From Halioglobus sp. (GTDB taxonomy: Bacteria > Pseudomonadota > Gammaproteobacteria > Pseudomonadales > Halieaceae): a DNA stretch of 64,000 bases. Both the position numbers and the translations under genes were made by a program. Below, in pieces: positions 9,071-16,593 of the stretch (its first letter is position 1; every line of letters starts with the position of its first letter). The stretch spans positions 1 to 64,000 of the forward strand of contig JAGRIH010000039.1 of the NCBI GenBank assembly GCA_020443345.1. Direction: 5' to 3'. The notes below the pieces were generated by a model. It searched no databases. It saw only the letters and a program-made list of their open reading frames with translations, and was not told where the DNA came from.

Positions 9071-11143
9071 ATGCAGTTCCGAATCGCTGACACCTTCACC
9101 GACAGCCTCGCCAAATTGACCGGCGAGGAGCAGAAGGCCGTCAAGACTACGGCATTCGATCTGCAGCTCAATCCGGCGAATCCGGGTATGCAGTTCCACA
9201 AGCTCAATGCAGCACGTGATCCGAATTTCTGGTCGGTAAGGGTCAGCCGTGATATTCGGTTGATCGTACATCGTAGCGCCAGCAGTCTGTTGCTCTGCTA
9301 CGTTGACCACCACGACAAGGCGTATCAGTGGGCCGAGCGGCGAAAGCTCGAGACGCATCCGAAGACGGGTGCCGCGCAACTTGTGGAGATCCGCGAGAGA
9401 GTCCAGGAGATCGCCGTACCGACATATGTCGCAGAGGAACGCCAGGCGCCGATCAAGGCGGCCCTTTTCGAGAACGTATCGGAAGAGGATCTACTGGAAT
9501 TCGGTGTGCCCGCCGAGTGGCTCGATGATGTCAGGAACGCGGATGAAGACCAGCTACTAGAGATCGCCGACCACCTTCCGGCCGAGGCAGCGGAGGCACT
9601 TCTCGAGCTGGCAACGGGGGGACGTCCGCAAAGACCAGCAGTGGCGATTGGAGCTGTCGACCCGTTCGACCACCCGGACGCGCAGCGGCGGTTCCGGGTT
9701 ATGGCGGACGCGGAGGCGCTTTCGCTCGCGCTCGAGTATCCCTGGGAGAAGTGGGCGGTATTCCTCCACCCTGCGCAACGCGACATTGTCGAGAAAGACT
9801 ATAACGGACCAGCCCGAGTCTCGGGTTCTGCGGGTACTGGAAAAACAATCGTCGCGCTGCATCGGGCCGTCCATTTGGCGCGGAGCAATCCAGACGCGCG
9901 AGTTCTTTTGACGACCTTTTCGGATACCTTGGCCAATGCGCTTCGAGTGAAGTTGCGTCGACTTATCAGCAACGAGCCGAGATTGGCGGAGCGCCTCGAG
10001 GTTCACGCAATCGATGGGATTGGCGAGCGTCTGTATGAGATGCATATTGCTCGTCCGGTAATTGTAACGCGGGAACATGTCAGGCAGCTGCTGACCGACG
10101 CGAGCGGGAAGAAGGGATCGCAGAGATTCGGTCCCAGGTTCCTGCTTGGGGAATGGGAAGACGTTGTGGACGCCTGGCAGCTGCGTACCTGGGAAGACTA
10201 TCGCGACGTCAAGCGCCTGGGCCGCAAGACGCGCTTGTCGGAACAGCAGCGTCTCGCCTTGTGGGAAGTGTTCGAGCTAGCGAAGCAAGGCCTGACTGAG
10301 CAGGGACTGGTGACGCGCGCTGAGATGTTCAGCCAGCTAGCGGAGAAGCTTCAGACGCGACGAAATCCGCCATTCGACTTCGCTGTGGTCGATGAGGCGC
10401 AAGATATCGGTGTCGCCCAACTGCGATTCCTCTCGGCCCTGGGTGGCGGCCGGCCCAATGCGCTCTTCTTTGCCGGCGACCTCGGCCAGCGCATATTCCA
10501 GACGCCCTTCTCATGGAAGTCTCTGGGTGTGGATGTCCGGGGCCGGTCTCAGACGCTGCGGATCAACTACCGGACCTCGCACCAGATCAGAATGCAAGCG
10601 GATCGCTTGCTTGGGCCGGAGGTGTCGGATGTTGACGGCAACGTAGAAGATCGACGTGGAACGGTTTCGGTCTTCAACGGACCAGAGCCAGACATTCGCG
10701 TCTTCGATGGAAGCGAGCAAGAGATTGAGGCAGTCGGTGCATGGATCGCCGAGAGAATCTCAGAGGGCGTGGCGCCACACGAGATTGGCATCTTTGTCCG
10801 ATCAGCGGAGCAGATTGATCGGGCGAAGCAGGCCGCGCAAGCGTCAGTAACGGCTTTCAAAGTGCTCGACGAACATATGGAGACCAGTACTGGCGTGCTG
10901 TCGGTTAGTACGATGCATCTGGCCAAGGGGCTCGAATTCCGCGCAGTCGTCGTGATGGCGTGCGACGATGAAGTGATTCCGCTGCAGGAGCGAATCGAAT
11001 CCGTTGCGGACGACGCGGATCTTCAAGAGGTTTACGACACGGAACGCCACTTGCTATACGTTGCGTGCACTCGAGCGCGGGATTATCTGCTTGTGACCAG
11101 CGTTGACCCCGCCTCTGAGTTCTTGGACGACCTACGAGGTTGA
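9071..11143 (+). CDS. RelE/ParE-like domain fused to UvrD-type superfamily 1 helicase
   Basis: The protein has 690 residues. Residues 1-95 look like a RelE/ParE-fold toxin: short strands with Arg-rich turns around 55-70, ending in a CYVDHHDKAYQWA segment. A linker follows to about residue 225, then a complete UvrD-type motor: Walker A GSAGTGKT at 252-259, DEAQD at 441-445, NYRTSHQIR near 500, HLAKGLEFR near 615 and YVACTRAR near 664. It should move on single-stranded DNA using ATP. Whether the toxin-like part cuts RNA, binds ribosomes or only docks partners is unknown. It is the last gene of the plus-strand operon, and the next gene is convergent. Confidence 0.8.
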   Translation: MQFRIADTFTDSLAKLTGEEQKAVKTTAFDLQLNPANPGMQFHKLNAARDPNFWSVRVSRDIRLIVHRSASSLLLCYVDHHDKAYQWAERRKLETHPKTGAAQLVEIRERVQEIAVPTYVAEERQAPIKAALFENVSEEDLLEFGVPAEWLDDVRNADEDQLLEIADHLPAEAAEALLELATGGRPQRPAVAIGAVDPFDHPDAQRRFRVMADAEALSLALEYPWEKWAVFLHPAQRDIVEKDYNGPARVSGSAGTGKTIVALHRAVHLARSNPDARVLLTTFSDTLANALRVKLRRLISNEPRLAERLEVHAIDGIGERLYEMHIARPVIVTREHVRQLLTDASGKKGSQRFGPRFLLGEWEDVVDAWQLRTWEDYRDVKRLGRKTRLSEQQRLALWEVFELAKQGLTEQGLVTRAEMFSQLAEKLQTRRNPPFDFAVVDEAQDIGVAQLRFLSALGGGRPNALFFAGDLGQRIFQTPFSWKSLGVDVRGRSQTLRINYRTSHQIRMQADRLLGPEVSDVDGNVEDRRGTVSVFNGPEPDIRVFDGSEQEIEAVGAWIAERISEGVAPHEIGIFVRSAEQIDRAKQAAQASVTAFKVLDEHMETSTGVLSVSTMHLAKGLEFRAVVVMACDDEVIPLQERIESVADDADLQEVYDTERHLLYVACTRARDYLLVTSVDPASEFLDDLRG

Positions 11144-11212
11144 CGCTCGCAGCGGTTGGCGGATAGCTAGAGTCTGGATGTCGCTCGCCTTTGCCGCTGA
11201 ACCTGAGTCAGT

Positions 11213-11389
11213 TCAGAGGCCGATCAGTTTTGCTATCGCCTCGTCGGCCTCCTCCTCGGGCGTCACGTTGCGGCTGCCTAGCTTCCTGGGCTTCGGGAGC
11301 TTGCCGTCGCGCCGCAGGCGCCAGATCGTCATGTCGGAGCAGCCGCCGAGTTTCTCCTTGAGCTGCTTGTCGGTAATTAGTCGTTTCAT
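11213..11389 (-). CDS. AlpA-like helix-turn-helix regulator of the island
   Basis: This is a 58-residue protein beginning MKRLITDKQLKEKLGG and containing the segment MTIWRLRRDGKLPKPRKLGSRN, the winged-helix signature of AlpA/excisionase-like phage and island regulators. I chose the ATG at 11389 because a GGGAGA ribosome site sits about 8 bases upstream; longer in-frame extensions lack family similarity. Such proteins usually activate or direct excision by the nearby integrase. The gene lies 148 bases downstream of the integrase stop on the same strand and converges with the defence operon. Confidence 0.72.
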   Translation of the reverse strand: MKRLITDKQLKEKLGGCSDMTIWRLRRDGKLPKPRKLGSRNVTPEEEADEAIAKLIGL

Positions 11390-11537
11390 CGTTGGTCTCC
11401 CGTGCCATCGCGACCTCACTTGTGGGGATGGTATTGATATCGCTGGCGATGGCTGCACAAAACCAATGCAACCTGCGTCGTGGTTTCCAACCGTCTGAAT
11501 TTCCAGCAGCGGCTGATCACGCAGCACCATTGCTCTT

Positions 11538-12739
11538 CTATTCCGTCGTCGTCGCCGGCTTGGCGACCGTGTCGAGATAATCAGCCCACCACTGCATCAT
11601 CCGCGTCCGCTCCTCGAAGCGGTCGCCGCGGTCGTAAGCGCCCTTGACCTTGTTTTGCTCGGTGTGGGCCAGCGCGCGTTCGACGGCGTCGACGGACCAC
11701 ATGCGATGCTTCTTGCCGTCGACCTCGGTGACGGCCTCGTTGAGGATCGTCGAGGCGAGGGCGCGGAATCCGTGGACGGTGGTGCGTTTGTGGAAGCCCA
11801 TCCGGTACACGGCGAAGATCATGGTGTTCTGGCTCGCCGGTTTGTCCTCGAGACGGCCGGGCATCAGCCACTGGGAATGGCCCGAGGCTTTGTTCAGCTG
11901 CTCAAGTGTCGCGAGCGCCTGCTGCGACAGTGGCACGCGGTGCTCGCGGCGATTCTTCATCCGTTCCCCGGGGACCGTCCATACACCTTCCTCACGGTCG
12001 AACTCCACCCACTTCGCTTCGCGAACCTCGCTGGTGCGGGCCAGGGTAAGGATCAACAGCCGCAATCCCAGCCGGGTTGCGGTGTCGCCGGTGTAGGTAT
12101 CGAGAGCATGCAGGGAGGTCGGCAGCTCCTCGGCGGCGAGGGCGGTCTGTTGACCCTTCTTGCGAGGCTTCAGGTGATTGTGGAGCTCGCCGGCGGGATT
12201 GACCTCGCGGTAGCCGAGGGCGACGGCGCGGGAGAACACGGCCCGCACACGCTGCAGCACGCGCGTCGCGATTTCGCCGGCGCCGCGGTCCTCGATGTCC
12301 TCGATCAGGGCCATGATCTCGCGGGGCTGGATTTCGTCGATGGGGCGGGGGCCCAGCGTCGGCAGGATGTCGATCTCGAGCGAGCGCCAGACCTGGGAGG
12401 CGTGTTTCTTCGTCCAACCGGGCGTCTGCCGGGCGTGCCACTCCTTGGCGACGGCAAGGAGGGTCGGCGTCGTCGAATCGGAGGCCTGCTTCTCCGCCTG
12501 CTTGGCGGCGGAGGGGTCGTCGAGTTTGCGGGCGTCCTGCCACTTCTCACGTGCCTCGGCGAGGCCGACCTTGGGGTACGGGCCGAGGCTTAGGGTCTTC
12601 TCCCAGCCGTCGACGCGGTACTTGCCGCGCCAGAGCTTGCCGCCGGTCGGAGTGACGAACAGTAAAGCCCGTCGCGGTCGTAGAGCTTCCGCGGCTTGTC
12701 GCCGACCTTTGCGTTCTTGATTTCCTGGATCGTGAGCAT
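11538..12739 (-). pseudogene. P4-type tyrosine integrase broken by a one-base deletion
   Basis: Read from the ATG at 12739, the gene begins [25 protein letters not shown], the start of the DUF4102 domain. At about 12660 one base is missing: the next codons fit the family ([14 protein letters not shown]) only after a shift, and the new frame then stays open without a stop to 11538, through about 370 codons. The catalytic half is intact: Arg in [12 protein letters not shown], the HxxR box in VHGFRALAS, and the nucleophile region KGAYDRG. A one-base loss gives an early stop, so full-length integrase should not be made. A sequencing error is the alternative. It was presumably the enzyme that inserted the island into ssrA. 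Confidence 0.85.
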
Positions 12740-12741
12740 CT

Positions 12742-12792
12742 AGGGGTATTTCCTGACTGGGGGGATTTTATACCCCCCAGATATACCCCCAG
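12742..12792. repeat. Iterated GGGGTATA-type motifs upstream of the integrase start
   Basis: Just upstream of the integrase ATG are three copies of a TATACCCC-type motif: TATACCCCCAG at 12782-12792, TATACCCCCCAG at 12769-12780 (13 bases apart, same orientation), and a shorter inverted copy at 12742-12749. The middle copy also forms a hairpin with the G run at 12757-12764, with eight paired bases around an eight-base loop. The position suits arm-type integrase sites or a binding site for the AlpA-like regulator. The function is inferred from position only. Confidence 0.5.
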
Positions 12793-12866
12793 AAAGAGTG
12801 AAAAGGCGGGAGATGGCGCGATATCCGGAGATAGCCTTTTGCTAAACGTATTTGCTTGATTTAGAA

Positions 12867-12896
12867 AAGAAAAAAGCGCCGCTGAGGACGCTTTCT
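12867..12896 (-). terminator. Rho-independent terminator downstream of ssrA
   Basis: On the minus strand AAAGCG (12896-12891 side) and CGCTTT pair around a loop and are followed by a T-rich run. This lies about 35 bases past the tmRNA CCA end and fits its terminator, although the DNA here may have arrived with the island. Confidence 0.55.
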
Positions 12897-12899
12897 CGT

Positions 12900-12923
12900 G
12901 AGTTTTCAAGGCCTTGAAAACTC
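12900..12923. repeat. 24-base perfect palindrome next to the island junction
   Basis: Positions 12900-12911 are the exact reverse complement of 12912-12923, centred on AAGGCCTT. It starts 6 bases beyond the mature tmRNA end. There is no loop, so it is more typical of a protein-binding or recombination site than of an RNA hairpin. Confidence 0.6.
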
Positions 12924-12928
12924 GGTGA

Positions 12929-13320
12929 TGGTGGAGGCGGCGGGAGTTGAACCCGCGTCCGCCAGTACTCTGCCTTCGGCTCTACATGCTTAGATTCCGT
13001 TTATTGCTTTAGCCGCCTACAGCCCAACGGGCAGGACGTAGTGGGCGATCCCGAAAAATTTTAACCGTTCCGCCCCGGGCAGGCATCACAGCGATCCAGT
13101 TCTGTATGACAGTCAGTAGCGCGGTACTGGCACCTTGCTAAAGACCGCTAGGGCCGAAGCCACTAGAGGGTGCTTTCACGGGCTGCTCACGCAGCCAGTT
13201 GGGCACCGTAGTTGTCGTCGTTGGCAACTAATAGTTTGCAGCTTTGGATTAACGTGATTGGCTACCATCACGGCATGCACCTGAAGGGTTCGTTACCGTC
13301 GTCGAATCCGAATCGCCCCC
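12929..13320 (-). ncRNA. ssrA: tmRNA (SsrA)
   Basis: This RNA rescues stalled ribosomes together with SmpB. Its 5' end GGGGGCG (from 13320) pairs with CGCCTCC just before the terminal ACCA (12929), with one G-T pair, forming the tRNA-like acceptor stem. The T-arm GGGTTCAACTCCC is next to it. The tag frame runs from the GCC at 13225 down to the TGA at 13187 and encodes ANDDNYGAQLAA. At 392 bases it is of normal length for a one-piece bacterial tmRNA. Its 3' end is the integration site of the island to the left. Confidence 0.95.
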
Positions 13321-13334
13321 AGTAGTTGGCGCCC

Positions 13335-13340
13335 AGTATA
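13335..13340 (-). promoter_or_regulatory. Probable -10 box of the ssrA promoter
   Basis: On the minus strand TATACT lies 15 bases upstream of the mature tmRNA 5' end, leaving room for a short leader that is trimmed off. I see no good -35 match at the right distance. The rest of the 276-base gap 13321-13596 between ssrA and rimK, which should also hold the rimK promoter, shows no open frame that resembles a gene. Confidence 0.45.
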
Positions 13341-13596
13341 GCGCAAATTAACTTTCTCTCCTGCATATTGACGGAAAAAGTATGAAAATAGACCCGATTG
13401 GGGTGAAAAAGTTCACTGTTCGGAATGGCACCGGGAACTTGGGAGGCCACCGTATCGGGCTGTTTTTCCCTTTGTCACCCTTTTTAAGCCACAGAAATTC
13501 GGCTAGGCTGGAAACCAGCTACTCTCCCGCCAGCGCCCGGCGGAGGTCGTGCGCGGCGCGTTGCCCGACGGCCCGCCAAACCATCAGGAGTTCGAC

Positions 13597-14790
13597 ATGA
13601 AACTGGCTATCTTATCCTGCGCCCCAAAAGCCTACAGTACCCGACGTCTGCAGGAGGCGGCGCGCCAGCGCGAGCACCAGGTCCGGGTGCTCAATACGCT
13701 CAAGTTTGCCATCGATCTCGAACGCGGCTCGCCCAGCCTGCATTACCGGCAGAAGGAACTGAGTCATTACGATGCCGTGCTGCCGCGCATCGGGGCCTCC
13801 ATCACCTACTATGGCACCGCAGTGGTGCGCCAGTTCCAGGAAATGGATGTGTTTTGTGCCAACACGTCGCACGGTATTCTCAACTCGCGGGACAAACTGC
13901 GCTCGCTGCAGATACTGAGCCGGCACCATGTGGGCCTGCCGCGCACCAGTTTCGTGCGCGACAAGAAAGATGTACTGCCGGCCATCGAACGGGTGGGCGG
14001 CGCGCCGGTTATTATCAAGCTGATCGAAGGCACCCAGGGTATCGGCGTGCTGCTGGCCGAAACGGTGAAGGCGGCGGAGTCCATTATCGAGTTGCTGCAG
14101 AGCCAGAAACAAAACGTGTTGATCCAGAAGTTCGTGGCCGAGAGCAAGGGCCGCGACATTCGCGCGTTTGTGGTGGGCGATCAGGTCGTGGCCGCCATGC
14201 GCCGCGTGGCGCAGGGCCAGGAATTTCGCAGCAACGTGCATCGCGGCGGCATTGCGGAGCCGGTGGAATTGAGCGAGCAGTACCGGGAGACGGCGGTGCG
14301 CTGCACGCAGATCATGGGTTTGCGGGTGGCCGGGGTGGACATGCTGGAGGGCGAAGACGGGCCGCAGGTGATGGAAGTCAACTCCTCGCCCGGCCTGGAG
14401 GGTATCGAGACCTGCACCGGCCTGGATATCGCCGGCGCGGTCATCGACTATATCGCGGCGCAGGTGGATTTCCCGGAAATCGACGTGCGTCAGCGCCTCA
14501 CCGTCAGCCGGGGCTACGGGGTGAACGAAATCTATGTGCCCGAGGGCTCTAATTTCGTCGGTCAGAGCATTGCCCAGACCAAGTTGTGGGAAAACGACGT
14601 CAACGTGCTGACCCTGTATCGCGGCGCCAAGGTGATCCCCAATCCCCGCGCCGAACGTACCCTGGAGGCGGGCGACAAGTTGCTGTGTTTCGGCAAGCTT
14701 GAGGCCATGCGCGGTATGATCCCGGCCCGCACCCGGCGCCGGCGCCGGCCCGCGGTGCAGGAGCTGGACTCGAGTATAGCTGCGCAATAG
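13597..14790 (+). CDS. rimK: RimK-type ATP-grasp glutamate ligase with C-terminal RCK-C domain
   Basis: RimK-family enzymes add glutamate residues to a protein or peptide, classically the C-terminus of ribosomal protein S6, using ATP. The first 290 residues are a full RimK: N-terminal MKLAILSC, the ATP-grasp core with IKLIEGTQGIGVLLAE and QKFVAESKGRDIRAFVVG, and the metal-binding MEVNSSPGLEGIE. Residues from about 305 (NEIYVPEGSNFVGQSI to AGDKLLCFG) look like a TrkA C-terminal (RCK-C) regulatory domain, which plain RimK lacks. The ATG at 13597 has a CAGGAG site upstream; the frame is open further back to 13549 without family similarity. Its substrate cannot be decided from sequence. It is 24 bases upstream of mgtE, probably in one operon. 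Confidence 0.85.
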   Translation: MKLAILSCAPKAYSTRRLQEAARQREHQVRVLNTLKFAIDLERGSPSLHYRQKELSHYDAVLPRIGASITYYGTAVVRQFQEMDVFCANTSHGILNSRDKLRSLQILSRHHVGLPRTSFVRDKKDVLPAIERVGGAPVIIKLIEGTQGIGVLLAETVKAAESIIELLQSQKQNVLIQKFVAESKGRDIRAFVVGDQVVAAMRRVAQGQEFRSNVHRGGIAEPVELSEQYRETAVRCTQIMGLRVAGVDMLEGEDGPQVMEVNSSPGLEGIETCTGLDIAGAVIDYIAAQVDFPEIDVRQRLTVSRGYGVNEIYVPEGSNFVGQSIAQTKLWENDVNVLTLYRGAKVIPNPRAERTLEAGDKLLCFGKLEAMRGMIPARTRRRRRPAVQELDSSIAAQ

Positions 14791-14814
14791 GACCAATCCG
14801 ATCAGGAGGCCGCC

Positions 14815-15993
14815 ATGAGCCCTGCACCGATCAGCCCGTTGCTGGAGTCCATTGAAGAGCTCGAACCGGCGGCAGCCGCCGCCCTGCTGGGCGGGCAGTC
14901 CGCGGATACGCTACGCGCTGTGCTCGCCGCGCTGCCTGCAGAACGCGCCCTGTCGATTGCCGCGCACCTGCCGGGCGCGGCCGGTGCGCAGGAGAGCGCG
15001 ACGGCGGAGCTGGCCGAGGGCGTGGCCGGCACGGTGGAGCAGCTCATGGTGGCGCCGGTGGGCGTACTGCCTCCGGATACGACCGTCGCCGGGGCCCTGG
15101 ATTACCTGGTGCACGTGCAGCCGGTCACCGGTATTACCTATATCTATGTGGTGGATGAGTCGCAGCGCCTGTTGGGGGTGGTCGCCATGCGCGATCTGCT
15201 GCTGGGTCGCCCCGGACAATCCCTGGCCGAGATCATGACGCCCGCGCCCTTTGCCTTCACTGCGGATACGCAGATGCCCGAGGCCGTGCACGCCGCCCTG
15301 ACCCGGCGCCATCGTCTGTACCCCGTGGTGTCCGGGGACGGCGTGCTGCTGGGGCTGGTCTACGGCTGGCGGCTGTTCGAATACGTGGCGACGGAGATCA
15401 GCGCCCAGACCGGCGCCGTGGTCGGTGTGGACCGCGAGGAGCGCATTACCACCCCGGTGCTGGCGGCGTTTCGCATGCGCCACCCCTGGCTGCAGGTGAA
15501 TCTGCTGACCGCCTTTGCCGCCGCATTCGTGGTGGGCCTGTTCGAGGATACTATCGCGCGCATCGTGGTGCTGGCGGTGTTTCTGCCGGTGCTGGCGGGG
15601 CAGAGCGGCAACACCGGGTGCCAGGCGCTGGCCATCACCCTGCGCGGGCTGACGCTGGGCGAACTGACTGACATGCCGGTGTCACGGGTGTTGCGCAAGG
15701 AGGTCATCCTGGGCGCCATGAACGGCTTTTTCGTGGGGCTGATTGCAGCGGGAGCCATGTGGGCCTACGCCGCGATGAGCGGCGCCGAGCAACCGGCGGT
15801 ACTGGCGCTGGTCATTCTCATCGCCATGGTCGGCGCCTGTGTGGGCAGCGGCATATTCGGCGTCATGGTGCCGCTGACCCTGCGCCGCTTCGGCGCGGAC
15901 CCGGCCATGGCCAGCAGCATTTTCCTGACCACCTTCACCGACATACTCGGCATGGGACTGATGCTGCTGCTGGCGACCAGCCTGGTGCTGTAG
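14815..15993 (+). CDS. mgtE: MgtE-family magnesium/divalent cation transporter
   Basis: This inner-membrane Mg2+ channel has 392 residues, shorter than the usual 450 or so because the N-terminal helical domain is only about 70 residues long. Two CBS domains follow at about 75-200 (ITYIYVVDESQRLLGVVAMRDLL and RLYPVVSGDGVLLGLVY). The membrane part from about 215 carries the family signature LPVLAGQSGNTGCQALAI and the last segment FTDILGMGLMLLLA. An AGGAGG ribosome site lies just upstream of the ATG. The preceding RimK-RCK gene is 24 bases away. Confidence 0.9.
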   Translation: MSPAPISPLLESIEELEPAAAAALLGGQSADTLRAVLAALPAERALSIAAHLPGAAGAQESATAELAEGVAGTVEQLMVAPVGVLPPDTTVAGALDYLVHVQPVTGITYIYVVDESQRLLGVVAMRDLLLGRPGQSLAEIMTPAPFAFTADTQMPEAVHAALTRRHRLYPVVSGDGVLLGLVYGWRLFEYVATEISAQTGAVVGVDREERITTPVLAAFRMRHPWLQVNLLTAFAAAFVVGLFEDTIARIVVLAVFLPVLAGQSGNTGCQALAITLRGLTLGELTDMPVSRVLRKEVILGAMNGFFVGLIAAGAMWAYAAMSGAEQPAVLALVILIAMVGACVGSGIFGVMVPLTLRRFGADPAMASSIFLTTFTDILGMGLMLLLATSLVL

Positions 15994-15996
15994 CCG

Positions 15997-16017
15997 CCGC
16001 GACGCGTCGCGTCGCGG
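15997..16017. terminator. Strong hairpin between convergent mgtE and smpB
   Basis: Nine bases CCGCGACGC pair with GCGTCGCGG around a three-base loop, four bases after the mgtE stop and eight bases before the smpB stop. There is only a weak T-rich stretch on the plus side, so it may serve both genes as an end-of-transcript structure rather than a textbook terminator. Confidence 0.5.
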
Positions 16018-16024
16018 ATTCCGG

Positions 16025-16507
16025 TTATTGTTTGACGTTGTCGCGGATGATGCGCTGTTTCTGGCGGTTCCAGTCGCGCTCTTTTTCGGTATCGCGCTTG
16101 TCGTGGGATTTTTTGCCCCGAGCCAGGGCGATGCGCGCCTTGACCAGATGGCCTTTCCAGTAGAGCCCGGTGCAGACGCAGGTCTGGCCTTTCTGCGCTG
16201 TGGCCGCCAGAATAGCGGCCAGTTGTTTCTTGTGCAGCAGCAGTTTGCGGGTGCGAATGGGGTCGGTGACGAAATGAGTGGAAACGGTGTTCAGCGGGGT
16301 GATCTGGGCGCCCAGCAGCCACGCCTCACCGTCCTTGATCAGCACGTAGGAGTCGCCGAGATCCGCCTTGCCCATGCGCAGGCTTTTCACTTCCCAGCCG
16401 TGCAGGGCGATACCCGCCTCAAATGTCTCCAGCAGTTGATAGTCAAAGCTGGCGCGCTTGTTGCGTGCGATGAGGTTGTCGGATTTTTTTGCTTTCCTGC
16501 TCGCCAT
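16025..16507 (-). CDS. smpB: SsrA-binding protein SmpB
   Basis: SmpB binds tmRNA and brings it to stalled ribosomes. The 160 residues show the family features: [29 protein letters not shown], the [17 protein letters not shown] strand and the basic C-terminal tail ending in RDNVKQ. I prefer the ATG at 16507 ([11 protein letters not shown]); an in-frame ATG at 16516 would overlap the -10 box. The gene is about 2.7 kb from ssrA on the same strand. Confidence 0.95.
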   Translation of the reverse strand: MASRKAKKSDNLIARNKRASFDYQLLETFEAGIALHGWEVKSLRMGKADLGDSYVLIKDGEAWLLGAQITPLNTVSTHFVTDPIRTRKLLLHKKQLAAILAATAQKGQTCVCTGLYWKGHLVKARIALARGKKSHDKRDTEKERDWNRQKQRIIRDNVKQ

Positions 16508-16514
16508 GGCGCGC

Positions 16515-16520
16515 ATTATA
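16515..16520 (-). promoter_or_regulatory. Perfect -10 box abutting the smpB start
   Basis: TATAAT on the minus strand ends 7 bases before the chosen smpB ATG, so transcription would start at or next to that ATG and give a leaderless message. The -35 side (TTTAAC or GTTTAA at about the right distance) is weak. Confidence 0.45.
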
Positions 16521-16593
16521 CGGGCAAGGCGCTCGCGTTAAACCATAATCTCGCGCTTTTCGCCGCGCTGTCCACACTCTCCGGGCGCCGGCG

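Larger units (their letters stand above)
1..12929. mobile_element. Genomic island inserted at the 3' end of ssrA (right part only)
   Basis: The tmRNA gene ends with its CCA at 12929. Directly beyond it lie a P4-type integrase gene, an AlpA-like regulator and then a defence gene cluster, which is the usual layout of an island integrated into the 3' end of ssrA. The left boundary, with the expected second copy of the ssrA 3' end, is outside the window. Parts of the island are poorer in G+C than the flanking core (for example 28 of 60 bases at 3361-3420). The integrase is frameshifted, so the island may be stranded. The exact right junction inside the ssrA 3' end cannot be fixed from this side alone. 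Confidence 0.75.

Noticed and set aside
12640-12680. Programmed ribosomal frameshift in the integrase
   Set aside because: I see no slippery heptamer at the shift point, and the family does not use frameshifting; a one-base deletion is simpler.
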